From assembly GCA_016709225.1 (NCBI GenBank), contig JADJEE010000002.1, positions 1,922,001 to 1,986,000 of the forward strand: 64,000 bases of DNA, given 5' to 3'. The notes below the pieces were generated by a model. That model saw nothing but the letters and a program-made list of their open reading frames with translations. It made no database searches and was not told the origin of the DNA. This stretch comes from Deltaproteobacteria bacterium. Lineage in GTDB: Bacteria; Myxococcota_A; Polyangia; Nannocystales; Nannocystaceae. This document shows positions 44,212-53,099 of the stretch, one piece after another; position 1 is the first letter of the stretch, and each line of letters begins with the position of its first letter. The translations under genes were made by a program, and so were the position numbers.

Positions 44212-46137
44212 ATGCTGCGCGCGCTGCTGCTCTGGTGCCTGATCCCGCTGGCCTGCGTGCGCACCCAGGAGCCGACCGCCGTGCCCGAGGCCGTGATGAA
44301 CGCAACGCTGGGTGCTGACGTGCACTCGTGGTCGCACCCCGAGCAGGTCCGCGTCGATCGCATCGGTCTCACGCTGCGCGTGGACTTCGACGCGCGCGCG
44401 CTCGAGGGCACTGCCATCTACGAGCTCGGGCGCAGCGATCGCGACGCGCCGCTGTGGCTCGACACACGCGCGCTGCAGATCGTCGCGGTCGAGCGAAGCG
44501 CCGAGGCGGCGCCCACGAAGGGTCTGCTCGCCGACGCAGCGGTGACGTGGAGCGCAGCGCCGTGGCACCTGGCCGACGCCGATGCGGTGCTTGGCGCAGG
44601 CCTCGGCATCGCGCTGGCCACCGACACCAAGCTGGTGCGCGTGCGCTGGCGAACCGCGCCGGAGGCCTCGGGTCTGCAGTGGCTCGACGCCACGCAGACC
44701 GCCGACCACCAGGCGCCCTTCCTCTACAGTCAGTCGCAGGCGATCCACGCCCGCTCGTGGTTCCCCAATCAAGACACGCCCGGCGTGCGCCTGCGCTGGG
44801 ACGCTCGCGTGCACACGCCCGCGCCGACGCGCGCGCTGATGTCGGCCGACGCGGTCGAGTCCGACGACGGCAGCTTCGCCTTCGACATGCCACAGACGGT
44901 GCCGAGCTACCTCATCGCGCTGGCCGTCGGCGCGCTCGAGTTCCGCGCGCTCGGGCCTCGCACCGGCGTGTGGGCCGAGCCCTCGCGCCTGCCCGGCGCC
45001 GCGGCGGAGTTCGGCGACATGGAGGCCATGCTCGGCGCGGTCGAGGACCGCTTCGGCCCCTACCGCTGGGGGCGCTACGACCTGTTGGTGCTGCCGCCCG
45101 CGTTCCCGTTCGGCGGCATGGAGAACCCCAAGCTGACCTTCGCGACGCCGACCATCATCGCCGGCGATCGCTCGCTGGTCTCGCTGGTCGCCCACGAGCT
45201 CGCGCACAGCTGGTCGGGCAACCTCGTGACCAACGCGACGTGGGCCGATCTGTGGCTCAACGAGGGCTTCACCGTCTACCTCGAGCGCCGCATCATCGAG
45301 GCGCTGTTCGGTCGCGAGCGAGCGGACATGGAGGCCGTGCTCGGTCGCGCCGAGCTCGACGACGCCTTCGCCGAGCTCGCACCCGCCGATCAACGACTGC
45401 GCGTGGACCTGCGCGGGCGCGATCCCGACGAGGGCCTCTCCGACGTCGCCTACGAGAAGGGCGCGCTGCTCCTGCTCGCGCTCGAGCAGGCCTACGGCCG
45501 CGAGGCGTTCGACCCGTTCCTCACGCGATGGTTCTCGTCGCACGCGTTCGGGTCGGTCGACACCGACACCTTCGTCGCGTTCGCGCGCGAGGAGCTGGCG
45601 GGCCGCCACCCAGTGCTGCCGGGCAAGGCCGCGGTCTCGCTCGAGGCGTGGCTCGACGGACCGGGGGTGCCCGCCGACGCGCCGGTGCCGACCGCCGCCG
45701 CATTCGCCCGCATCGATGCGGTCGTGGCCGCGTTCGCCCGCGGCGAGACCTCGGCGAACACGCTCGCGACCAAGGGCTGGAGTCCACACGAGTGGCTCCG
45801 ATTCCTGCGCATGCTGCCCAAGGACATCGCGCCGGAGTCACTCGCGTCGCTCGACGCCCGCTTCTCGCTGAGCACCAGCGGCAACGCCGAGATCCTCGCG
45901 CAGTGGCTCGAGCTCGCCGTGCGCCGCGGCTATCATCCCGCCGACGCGGCGCTGCGCTCGTTCCTCGTCGAGGTCGGGCGGCGCAAGTTCGTGCTGCCGC
46001 TGTACCAGGCGCTGCTCGAGACCGACCGCGCGGGCGAGGCCGCACGCATCTACGCCGAGGCCAAGCCGGGCTACCATCCGATCACGCAGGCCAGCGTCGA
46101 AGACCTGCTCACGCACGCGCATGTTCAGGCGGGGTGA
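44212..46137 (+). CDS. M1 family zinc aminopeptidase lipoprotein
   Basis: The protein has 641 residues. The lipobox ends at Cys15 (PLAC). The catalytic domain has GGMEN (301-305), zinc motif HELAH (His328, Glu329, His332) and the third ligand Glu351 in NEGF. The layout resembles leukotriene A4 hydrolase/aminopeptidase B, including a C-terminal helical domain. It should remove N-terminal residues from peptides at the cell surface. The ATG at 44212 begins the signal peptide; longer readings cross non-coding sequence. Confidence 0.93.
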   Translation: MLRALLLWCLIPLACVRTQEPTAVPEAVMNATLGADVHSWSHPEQVRVDRIGLTLRVDFDARALEGTAIYELGRSDRDAPLWLDTRALQIVAVERSAEAAPTKGLLADAAVTWSAAPWHLADADAVLGAGLGIALATDTKLVRVRWRTAPEASGLQWLDATQTADHQAPFLYSQSQAIHARSWFPNQDTPGVRLRWDARVHTPAPTRALMSADAVESDDGSFAFDMPQTVPSYLIALAVGALEFRALGPRTGVWAEPSRLPGAAAEFGDMEAMLGAVEDRFGPYRWGRYDLLVLPPAFPFGGMENPKLTFATPTIIAGDRSLVSLVAHELAHSWSGNLVTNATWADLWLNEGFTVYLERRIIEALFGRERADMEAVLGRAELDDAFAELAPADQRLRVDLRGRDPDEGLSDVAYEKGALLLLALEQAYGREAFDPFLTRWFSSHAFGSVDTDTFVAFAREELAGRHPVLPGKAAVSLEAWLDGPGVPADAPVPTAAAFARIDAVVAAFARGETSANTLATKGWSPHEWLRFLRMLPKDIAPESLASLDARFSLSTSGNAEILAQWLELAVRRGYHPADAALRSFLVEVGRRKFVLPLYQALLETDRAGEAARIYAEAKPGYHPITQASVEDLLTHAHVQAG

Positions 46138-46207
46138 TCGCCCGCGCATCGGAGACTGCCAGAGACGCTCGTGGCCGAGCGTCGCGCGATCGGCTGCACG
46201 TTCTGGC

Positions 46208-46579
46208 CTACCAGCAGTGCTGGTACACCGGCGAGGGGTCCACTCCGTTCCCCAGGCAGTTCGAGTACAGCCAATCGCACCGGAACAGCTGCCACAGACA
46301 GATCGCGCACTCCTCATCGATCTGGTAGCACCTCATCTCCTCGGGATCCTGCGGCTCGGAGGCGAGCTCGTCGACCTCGAGCGCCGGCATCGCAGGCGGA
46401 ATCGTGAGGTCGGCAGGCGGATCGACCACGACGATGGTGTAGTCCTCCACGCCGTGGAACTCGGCGAGCTTCGCCGCGGAAGCCTCGATGGCATCGGTCG
46501 TCGGCGCTCGTTGGTCGCAGGCCGGAAGCGCGAGGGCAGATGCGAAGCAGATGAGCAGGGCCCGGGTGTTGTTCTTCAT
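46208..46579 (-). CDS. Small cysteine-rich lipoprotein
   Basis: This protein of 123 residues has a signal peptide ending at Cys21 (LPAC). The C-terminal 45 residues carry six more cysteines (CYQIDEECAICLWQLFRCDW, NCLGNG, and the penultimate Cys in QHCW), suggesting a disulfide-knotted domain. I know no family. It converges with the M1 peptidase gene and is divergent from the gene at 46757. Confidence 0.68.
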   Translation of the reverse strand: MKNNTRALLICFASALALPACDQRAPTTDAIEASAAKLAEFHGVEDYTIVVVDPPADLTIPPAMPALEVDELASEPQDPEEMRCYQIDEECAICLWQLFRCDWLYSNCLGNGVDPSPVYQHCW

Positions 46580-46689
46580 GCCGCGGTGGACCCCAGACGA
46601 CGGCGTTCGATCAACGCACCGGCGGCGCGGCGACCCCGACTTCCCCACATCGTCGGACAACTGGCCGGGGATGGTCGCCGGCGCGGGCC

Positions 46690-46734
46690 AAAAAAAAAGC
46701 GCCCGCGAGCACGCGAGGCAGGGGCAACGCGGGC
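46690..46734 (-). terminator. Hairpin with T-tract reading leftward
   Basis: On the minus strand GCCCGCG (46734-46728) and CGCGGGC (46707-46701) form a perfect 7-base-pair stem with a 20-base loop, followed after GC by nine T residues (A run at 46690-46698 on the plus strand). This is the most canonical intrinsic terminator signal I found in the window. It faces left, upstream of the lipoprotein gene at 46579, so it may block transcription from the plus-strand operon's antisense side or act as an attenuator. Confidence 0.6.
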
Positions 46735-46756
46735 CGGAATCCTTTAATTGGCGTCC

Positions 46757-48013
46757 ATGCTCCCCCGCTCCGCTCGCCTGTGCCTGCTCGCCGCGCTCGT
46801 CATCGCGTGCGAGAAGCAGCCCGAACCCACCACGCCCCCCGCCCGCGACGATGGCCACGATGCGCCCGCGGTGCCCGACGACGCAGTCGCGACCGTCGAC
46901 GGCACGCCGGTGCCGCGCGTCGGCTTCGACGAGGCGCTCGCGAAGATCGCGGGATCCGGCCCCTCGAGTCGCGACGATCGAGGGCTTCGGCAGCGCCTGC
47001 TCATCGCGGTCGTCACGCGAGCCTTGGTGCAGCAGGAGCTCGCTCGCATGAAGCTCACCGAGGCGGCTGCCATCGCGGGCCGCGGGTCGCCGCTCTTGGC
47101 TGTGCTCGAGCAACGCCCGACCGCGTTCGGCTCCGCGGCGACGCCGAGTTGGTGGTCTCGACCGCCGCTCGACGACGCCGACCAGCTCGCGGCCATCGTC
47201 GTCGCCGATGACGTCGCGGGCACCGACGCGCCCGACGACGTGGTCGCTGCCGAGTACGAGCGCCAGCGCCAGCGTTGGACCGCCGAGACCGCGTGGGTAC
47301 GCTTCGACGCGTGGAGCCTCCGCTTCGACGACGACGTCGGCGTCGCGACCTGCGATGACTTCGTGGCCAAGTATCGCCGCTGTGTCGAGAAGATGCCGGC
47401 GTCGACGCGGCAGCTGGTGTTGGCCGATCTCTCGCGCCGCGCCGCCGGCTGGCGCGCGCTCGCCGAAACCGAAGAGGGCGCGAACTCGGTCGCACACGAC
47501 TGCGAGGCCGCAATCGGCGAGGCCACGCAGGAGACCACACCACTGGGCTGTGACTGGGCCAGCGACGCCGGCGCGAGCGAACGCGCGGCCCGCAAGGCGC
47601 GGCGCAACGAGACCCGCGCCCTCGCCAAGTCCGCGCGCGAGCGCCTCACCGGCGGCGAGGACCCCACGGCGATTGCGGCGGCGATCGGCGGCAGCGGCCA
47701 GACGCGCCGCATCGCGGCGCTCGAAGAGCTGCCCAAGCCGCTGGCGAAGGCCCTGCGCAGCGCGAAGCTCGGCGCCGTCGCGGCCGAGATCGACGACGGC
47801 CACGGCTGGGTGGTGGTGCGCGTGCTCGAGCGCCACGCCGCCGGGACGTTGCCGCTCGAGACCGTGCGCGAGGACGTCCTCGGCGAGCTCCGCATCGCAC
47901 GACTGGCGGACGCGTTCGCGAATCTGCCCACGACCCTGCGCTCGCGCCACACAATCGAGCTGCACCCGTCGATGGAGTCGCTCGACGGCGAGCCCGGTGC
48001 CGACGCGCCGTAG
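46757..48013 (+). CDS. Parvulin/SurA-like lipoprotein (degenerate peptidyl-prolyl isomerase)
   Basis: The protein has 418 residues with lipid Cys18 (IAC). DAVATVDGTPVPRVGFDEAL and RQRLLIAVVTRALVQQELARM match the N-terminal SurA/PpiC-type chaperone domain. The C-terminal part has GHGWVVVRVLERHAAGTLPLETV, like the end of a parvulin domain, but the isomerase core is degraded. Between them (about 198-265) is an inserted Cys-containing helical stretch (CDDFVAKYRRCVEKM). It is probably a periplasmic chaperone rather than an active isomerase. The following gene starts 2 bases later. Confidence 0.72.
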   Translation: MLPRSARLCLLAALVIACEKQPEPTTPPARDDGHDAPAVPDDAVATVDGTPVPRVGFDEALAKIAGSGPSSRDDRGLRQRLLIAVVTRALVQQELARMKLTEAAAIAGRGSPLLAVLEQRPTAFGSAATPSWWSRPPLDDADQLAAIVVADDVAGTDAPDDVVAAEYERQRQRWTAETAWVRFDAWSLRFDDDVGVATCDDFVAKYRRCVEKMPASTRQLVLADLSRRAAGWRALAETEEGANSVAHDCEAAIGEATQETTPLGCDWASDAGASERAARKARRNETRALAKSARERLTGGEDPTAIAAAIGGSGQTRRIAALEELPKPLAKALRSAKLGAVAAEIDDGHGWVVVRVLERHAAGTLPLETVREDVLGELRIARLADAFANLPTTLRSRHTIELHPSMESLDGEPGADAP

Positions 48014-48014
48014 T

Positions 48015-48977
48015 ATGCTCGGTGGCATGTCTTGTCACCCGTTCCATGCGTCGGTCCCGGCGCTCCGACGCGCGCTCGCCTGGCTGTGCGCTGCGTCGCT
48101 GGCTGCGACCGCCTGCAAGGATGATCGCAACGCCGACGACGCGGCCGATGATTCCACCGGCACCACCGACGGCAGCTCGACCACCGCGACGTCGGCGATG
48201 ACCTCGGGGAACACGGCCTCGGCGACCGCGACGTCGGCGACCGCGACCTCCGCGACCTCCGCCACCGGCAACCCCACAGCCACCAGCAACGGCACCATGA
48301 CCACGCAGGGCTCGGCGGACTCCACCGGCGAGCCCGCCACCGAGTGTGACTTCGGCGAGGGCTTCGACGCCGACGGCGACGCATGGCCGGACACCTGGAC
48401 CAACGCCGGCGGAGTCGCGACCGCTGACGTGCAGGGCGGCCGCGGTCGGCTGTCGCCGGTCACCAGCAACTACTCGCTGGCCCGCATGTATGCGCCTGCC
48501 GACTGCACCAACGCGGACATCACGTTCAGTTTCGAGTTCTCCGACGCGGGCTCGCAGGGCATCGGCGTCTATGTGCGCCAGAACGGCCAGTACCTGCAGC
48601 AGACCGACCCGCCGGGCGAGGGCTACGCGGTCTTCATCGAGGCGTTCCGCAACCCCGTCGGTATCGGCGTATGGCACGAGCTCGGTGGTGTCGAGACCGT
48701 CATCGGTGCAGTGGAGCCGTACCCACTGACCTCGGGCGTGAGCTACCGTGCACGGCTCCGTGTCACGCAGCTCGACGCCTCCACCACGCGGTTGCAGGCC
48801 CGGATCTGGCGCGATGGCGAAGCGGAGCCCGACGTGTGGAACGTCGAGCGCGACGATCAGAGCACGCCACTGCAAGGCATCGGTGGAGGGATCGCGATCG
48901 ATGCCTGGAGCTCGCTCACCAACGGCACCGCTGCGATGCTGCTCGTCGATGACATCGTCATGACCCAAGCCCCGTGA
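48015..48977 (+). CDS. Lipoprotein with laminin G-like beta-sandwich domain
   Basis: The protein has 320 residues. A signal peptide ends at Cys34 (ATAC). A Thr/Ser/Ala-rich linker of about 70 residues precedes a beta-sandwich domain (ITFSFEFSDAGSQGIGVYVRQ, YRARLRVTQLDASTTRLQARIW, GGGIAIDAWSS) resembling LamG/concanavalin-like folds that bind sugars or proteins. The start is ATG 48015 or ATG 48027. It is immediately downstream of the SurA-like gene and probably cotranscribed. Confidence 0.72.
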   Translation: MLGGMSCHPFHASVPALRRALAWLCAASLAATACKDDRNADDAADDSTGTTDGSSTTATSAMTSGNTASATATSATATSATSATGNPTATSNGTMTTQGSADSTGEPATECDFGEGFDADGDAWPDTWTNAGGVATADVQGGRGRLSPVTSNYSLARMYAPADCTNADITFSFEFSDAGSQGIGVYVRQNGQYLQQTDPPGEGYAVFIEAFRNPVGIGVWHELGGVETVIGAVEPYPLTSGVSYRARLRVTQLDASTTRLQARIWRDGEAEPDVWNVERDDQSTPLQGIGGGIAIDAWSSLTNGTAAMLLVDDIVMTQAP

Positions 48978-49026
48978 GGACCGCGGCGCTCGGCCGCCGC
49001 TCCAGGTGTGTTAGGGTCGGCCCGCC

Positions 49027-50478
49027 ATGGGCCTGACATCGCGCAAGCGTCTCGCCACGTTGATCGAGGAGAGCTCCGCCGAAGGTGAGCACACCCTCAA
49101 GCGCTCGCTGACCGCCAGCAACCTGGTGCTGCTGGGCATCGGCGCCATCATCGGCGCGGGCATCTTCGTGCTCACGGGCACCGCGGCGGCGCAGCACGCC
49201 GGCCCTGCGATCGTGATCTCGTTCGTGCTCGCCGGGTTCGGCTGCCTGTTCGCCGGCCTGTGCTACGCCGAGTTCGCCTCGATGATCCCCATCGCGGGCA
49301 GCGCCTACACCTACGGCTACGCGACCCTGGGCGAGCTGGTGGCGTGGATCATCGGCTGGGACCTCATCCTCGAGTACTTGTTCGCCGCCTCGACCGTCGC
49401 GGTGGGCTGGTCGGGCTACGTGGTCGCGTTCCTGCACCGCCTCGGCATCGACCTACCGACCGCGCTCACCAGCGCGCCGTACTCGGTCAGCGACACCCAC
49501 GAGTTCACCGCGACCGGTGCGTTCCTCAACGTGCCCGCGGTGCTGCTGGTGCTGCTGCTGACCGGGCTGCTGACCGTGGGCATCCGCGAGTCCGCCACCG
49601 TCAACAACTACATCGTCTACGTGAAGCTCGCGATCGTGCTGCTGGTCATCGGCTTCGGCGCGACCTACGTCGATCCGGCCAACTGGACCCCGTTCGTGCC
49701 CGAGCCCACCGGCAAGCCGGGGCAGTTCGGTTGGAACGGCATCGCCGCGGGCGCGGGCGTGATCTTCTTCGCGTACATCGGCTTCGACGCGGTCTCGACG
49801 GCGGCGCAGGAGGCCAAGAATCCCCAGCGCGACCTACCGATCGGCATCCTCGGCTCGCTCGCGGTGTGCACGGTGCTGTACATCCTGATGTCGCTGGTGA
49901 TGACCGGCATCGCGCCGTACACCGAGCTCGACGTACCGCACCCGGTCGACGTCGCAGTCAGCAAGGCCGGACCCGCGCTGTCGTGGCTGGCGATGCTGGT
50001 CGACATCGGCGCGATCGCGGGCCTGGCCTCGGTGGTGCTGGTGATGCTCATGGGGCAGCCGCGGATCTTCTTCGCGATGTCGCGTGACGGGCTCTTGCCG
50101 CCGCTGTTCTCCCGCGTGCACCCCCGCTACCAGACGCCCCACGTCGCCACGATGGTGACCGGCGTCGTCGCGGCGGTCATCGCTGGGCTGTTCCCGATCG
50201 GCCTGCTCGGTGAGCTGGTCTCGATCGGCACGCTGTTCGCGTTCGTGATCGTGTGCGCCGGCGTGCTGGTGCTGCGCAAGCGCGACCCCGACGCGCCGCG
50301 GGCATTCAAGACCCCGATGGTGCCGATGGTGCCGATCCTCGGCATCGCGACCTGCGGCTACCTGATGATCGGCCTCGGCTCGGCGACCTGGCTGCGGCTG
50401 TTCATCTGGCTGGCGATCGGCTTCACCATCTACTTCGGCTACGGCCGTCGCCACTCGAAGCTGGCGAGCGAGCCGTAG
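49027..50478 (+). CDS. Amino acid permease, APC superfamily (CAT-like)
   Basis: The protein has 483 residues and about 12 hydrophobic spans. It starts LKRSLTASNLVLLGIGAIIGAGIFVLTG, the conserved first helix with the unwound GAGIF segment, and has FFAYIGFDAVSTAAQEAKNPQRDLPIGI, the CAT-type signature, in the middle. It likely imports amino acids, possibly cationic; the exact substrate is not readable. It converges with pspA. Confidence 0.94.
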   Translation: MGLTSRKRLATLIEESSAEGEHTLKRSLTASNLVLLGIGAIIGAGIFVLTGTAAAQHAGPAIVISFVLAGFGCLFAGLCYAEFASMIPIAGSAYTYGYATLGELVAWIIGWDLILEYLFAASTVAVGWSGYVVAFLHRLGIDLPTALTSAPYSVSDTHEFTATGAFLNVPAVLLVLLLTGLLTVGIRESATVNNYIVYVKLAIVLLVIGFGATYVDPANWTPFVPEPTGKPGQFGWNGIAAGAGVIFFAYIGFDAVSTAAQEAKNPQRDLPIGILGSLAVCTVLYILMSLVMTGIAPYTELDVPHPVDVAVSKAGPALSWLAMLVDIGAIAGLASVVLVMLMGQPRIFFAMSRDGLLPPLFSRVHPRYQTPHVATMVTGVVAAVIAGLFPIGLLGELVSIGTLFAFVIVCAGVLVLRKRDPDAPRAFKTPMVPMVPILGIATCGYLMIGLGSATWLRLFIWLAIGFTIYFGYGRRHSKLASEP

Positions 50479-50497
50479 CCCGGCCGCAACGCACGAA

Positions 50498-50526
50498 GCC
50501 CCCGCGATCGCAGGGATCGCGAGGGC
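50498..50526. terminator. Bidirectional hairpin between the permease and pspA genes
   Basis: GCCC-C-CGCGATC pairs with GATCGCG-A-GGGC across a 5-base loop, giving 11 base pairs with one internal mismatch. It lies in the 82-base gap of the convergent genes ending at 50478 and 50561. There is no T-tract. Confidence 0.6.
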
Positions 50527-50560
50527 CTCGGGTGCGCTCGGCGCCCGTCGCAGCGGCGCG

Positions 50561-51406
50561 TCAGGTGGCCGAGAGCTTCTTCTTGAGCTCCTCGAGCTGC
50601 GCATCGATCTCGGCGGCCTTGTCCTCCGAGACCTCGCCGAGCTCGCCCTCGTCGTCGACCACCGGGCTCGAGTTCGCCGCAGCCTTGGGTGGCGCGTCGA
50701 CCGATCCGCCGATGGCCTTGCGCTCGTCCTCGGCGGCCGCCAGCGCCATGCGCTTCTTGAGCGCCGAGAGCTCGTCGTCCACGCTGCTCGCGGCCAGCGC
50801 CTTGAACTGGGCGTCGAGCGAGGCCTCGGGCAGTGCGCCACCGATCTCGGCGGTGGCCTCGGCCTCGGCCTCGATCTGCGTCACGCGGTCCGACATGCGC
50901 TCGAAGGTGTCGAACGCGGAGGTCGAGTTGATGTTGGTGAGGGTCTCGTTGATCGTACGCTGCGCCTCGGCCCGCTTCTGCCGCGAGACCAGGATGTTGC
51001 GCTTGCGCTTGGCCTCTTCGATCTTGGCGTCGAGGCCCCGCAGCGCGCCCTTGAGCTGCTCGACCGAGGCCTTCTGCGCCTCCCACTGCTGACGCAGGGT
51101 CTCGGCGACCTCCTCGTGCTCGCCCTTGCGTTGCAGAGCTGCGCGCGCGAGGTTGTCGTCGCCGGCCTTGATGGCCAGCATCGCCTTCTTCTCCCACTCG
51201 AGCGCCTTGGCGGCCTCGGTCTCGTACTGCTTCTTGAGGCGCTTCTCGTCGGCGATCGCGACCGCGACCTGCTTCTTCGCCTCCACCAGCTGGGTCTTCA
51301 TGTCGACCAGCACCTGGTTGAGCATCTTCTCGGGGTCCTCCGCCTTGTTGATCAGCTCGTTGATGTTCGAGCGGATCAGCGTCCCCAGTCTGGAAAACAA
51401 ACCCAT
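50561..51406 (-). CDS. pspA: Phage shock protein A (PspA/IM30)
   Basis: PspA binds and stabilises the inner membrane under stress; it is an ESCRT-III-like protein. This 281-residue copy starts MGLFSRLGTLIRSNINELI (amphipathic helix) and has the coiled coil AEDPEKMLNQVLVDMKTQL through about residue 190. The C-terminal 80 residues include a Pro/Ala linker and an acidic tail with EIDAQLEELKKKL. No pspF, pspB or pspC is adjacent; the upstream partner is a ybjN-like gene one base away. Confidence 0.95.
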   Translation of the reverse strand: MGLFSRLGTLIRSNINELINKAEDPEKMLNQVLVDMKTQLVEAKKQVAVAIADEKRLKKQYETEAAKALEWEKKAMLAIKAGDDNLARAALQRKGEHEEVAETLRQQWEAQKASVEQLKGALRGLDAKIEEAKRKRNILVSRQKRAEAQRTINETLTNINSTSAFDTFERMSDRVTQIEAEAEATAEIGGALPEASLDAQFKALAASSVDDELSALKKRMALAAAEDERKAIGGSVDAPPKAAANSSPVVDDEGELGEVSEDKAAEIDAQLEELKKKLSAT

Positions 51407-51407
51407 G

Positions 51408-51833
51408 CTATGCGCTCCCCTCGGCGGCCGCGGCGTTGTGGGCCCCGCGATGGATGAGCGGGGCGATCCTGTCGATATGGTTGTCCAAGGCGATGCACAT
51501 GTCATCCACCATCGCTTGGAACTCGTTGAAGTCGAGGTTCTCGAGCTGTTGGGCCCCCGTCAGGACCACGCGGTCGCCCTCGAGCCGGTAGCTGCTGTGG
51601 AGCAGGTCGGCGTTGAGCTCCAGCAAGGCGCGGAAAAGGGGTTCGCGCTGGGTGTCGGTGGCGGCCAGCTCGAACATCGGGATCGAGAACAGCACGATGG
51701 GCGCCTCGATGGTGACGCCGATGGTGGCGCGGTGCTCACCCTCGGGGTGCACGACCCACGTGCCCTCGGAGACCTGCTCGTAGGGCAGCCCCATCTTGAT
51801 CAGGTATGAATCGACTTCGTCGTGACTTGCCAT
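51408..51833 (-). CDS. YbjN-like/sensory transduction regulator-fold protein
   Basis: The protein has 141 residues: a compact alpha/beta chain with DEVDSYLIKMGLPYEQVSEGTWVV, PIVLFSIPMFELAA, FRALLELNADLLHSSYRLEGDRVVL and an EFQAMVDDMC helix. This pattern is typical of the YbjN/type III chaperone-like fold. Position directly upstream of pspA with a one-base gap suggests cotranscription and a role in the same envelope response. A much longer in-frame reading to the right is antisense to cdsA-uppS and is not real. Confidence 0.82.
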   Translation of the reverse strand: MASHDEVDSYLIKMGLPYEQVSEGTWVVHPEGEHRATIGVTIEAPIVLFSIPMFELAATDTQREPLFRALLELNADLLHSSYRLEGDRVVLTGAQQLENLDFNEFQAMVDDMCIALDNHIDRIAPLIHRGAHNAAAAEGSA

Positions 51834-52304
51834 CGAACGTGCCCTTGTTGGGAGATTGACGTGGATCTTCGTGGGTCTGCGGTACCGCACCACCGTCCAC
51901 GCGGAGGCAGCGCGACTTGGAAGCCAGGCCGAGCGGTCGGCACCTCCGCCCCGAGCTACGCGGGAACCCGGCCTGGTTGTTGCCAGGTGCGCCGCGGATC
52001 GGCGAGCGAGGACAGGCAGGATAACGCGCCCGGCCCCGGATCGGTCGGGCTCTGACGCAAGGAAGGGCGCCGCCTCGATGCCGCACGCGGGGCCATGCTC
52101 CGTTGCGTCAGGGGGGCCAACTGGACCCTGCGCGGGATCATTTCCGGCGCGGGCGCGCGTCGGGCCCGAGCGTGCCCACCGGCGGGCGTGGCCGACCGCT
52201 CCCCACCGCGCAGCGCCCGATCGGCGGCCGCAGGCGCCCATTTGCGGCCGTCGCCCTAGCCTGCCGGCGGCCCGGCGTGGTATCCCGCCTCTGTTCGAAC
52301 TCGG
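51834..52304. other. 471-base divergent intergenic region
   Basis: The region separates ybjN-pspA from uppS-cdsA. It contains two hairpins: CCTGG/CCAGG at 51972-51987 and CGGCCGCA/TGCGGCCG at 52225-52250, the latter about 55 bases above uppS. Open frames here are short, arginine-rich and without family features, so no gene is called. It presumably holds both promoters, but no hexamers are clear. Confidence 0.45.
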
Positions 52305-53081
52305 ATGATGGAACCGCCGCCACGCGACCGGCTGCCACGCCACGTCGGCATCATCATGGACGGTAACGGCCGCTGGGCCCGCGCCCGTGGTCTGCCCCGC
52401 GAGGAGGGCCACGAACGTGGCGCCGACTCCGTGCGCACCGTCGTACGTGCCGCCCGCAAGGCGGGCATCGAGGCGCTGACGTTGTTCGCGTTCTCGAGCC
52501 AGAACTGGGACCGCCCCCCGGAGGAGGTCTTCCATCTGATGGAGCTGCTGCGGCGCTACCTGCTGCAGGAGCGCGACGAGATCCTCGGCAACGGCATCCG
52601 CCTGGTGACGGTCGGCGACTCCGAGCGCCTGCCGCCCCACGTGCGCGCACCGCTGGTCGACCTCATGGCGGCCTCGGCCGACAACCGCGACATGATGCTG
52701 TGCCTCGCGCTCTCCTACGGCGGTCGCGAGATGCTGACCAAGGCCGTGCGCGAGATGTGCAAGGCCGCGATCGTGGGCCGCCTCGACCCGGCCGAGATCA
52801 CCGTCGAGACCGTCGAGTCGTACCTCGACTCGGCGCGGCTGCTGCCGCCGCTCGACCTGCTGGTCCGCACCTCCGGCGAGCACCGCATCTCGAACTTCTT
52901 CCTGTGGGAGACCGCGTACGCGGAGCTGCACTTCACCGAGAAGATGTGGCCGGAGTTCGATCGCGAGGACCTCATGGCCGCGCTGCACGACTTCGCCAGC
53001 CGCGAGCGACGCTTCGGCCAGACCTCGGAGCAGGTGCGCCCCGCCAAGCCCGGCGAGGGTGGCACGCCAGAGCTCGACTAG
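52305..53081 (+). CDS. uppS: Isoprenyl transferase (undecaprenyl diphosphate synthase)
   Basis: UppS builds the C55 lipid carrier for peptidoglycan. The 258-residue protein has the catalytic HVGIIMDGNGRWA motif (Asp19), the FAFSSQNWDRPPEEV segment and the signature LLVRTSGEHRISNFFLWETAYAEL near the end, where the usual Arg and Glu are present. It is followed by cdsA at 18 bases, the usual order in many bacteria. The long antisense frame is disregarded. Confidence 0.96.
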   Translation: MMEPPPRDRLPRHVGIIMDGNGRWARARGLPREEGHERGADSVRTVVRAARKAGIEALTLFAFSSQNWDRPPEEVFHLMELLRRYLLQERDEILGNGIRLVTVGDSERLPPHVRAPLVDLMAASADNRDMMLCLALSYGGREMLTKAVREMCKAAIVGRLDPAEITVETVESYLDSARLLPPLDLLVRTSGEHRISNFFLWETAYAELHFTEKMWPEFDREDLMAALHDFASRERRFGQTSEQVRPAKPGEGGTPELD

Positions 53082-53099
53082 TGCGGACCGGCGTGCACG

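Noticed and set aside
52138..52338. Small minus-strand ORF in the gap upstream of uppS
   Set aside because: Arg/Pro-rich with no conserved features or ribosome-binding site; typical GC-rich noise.
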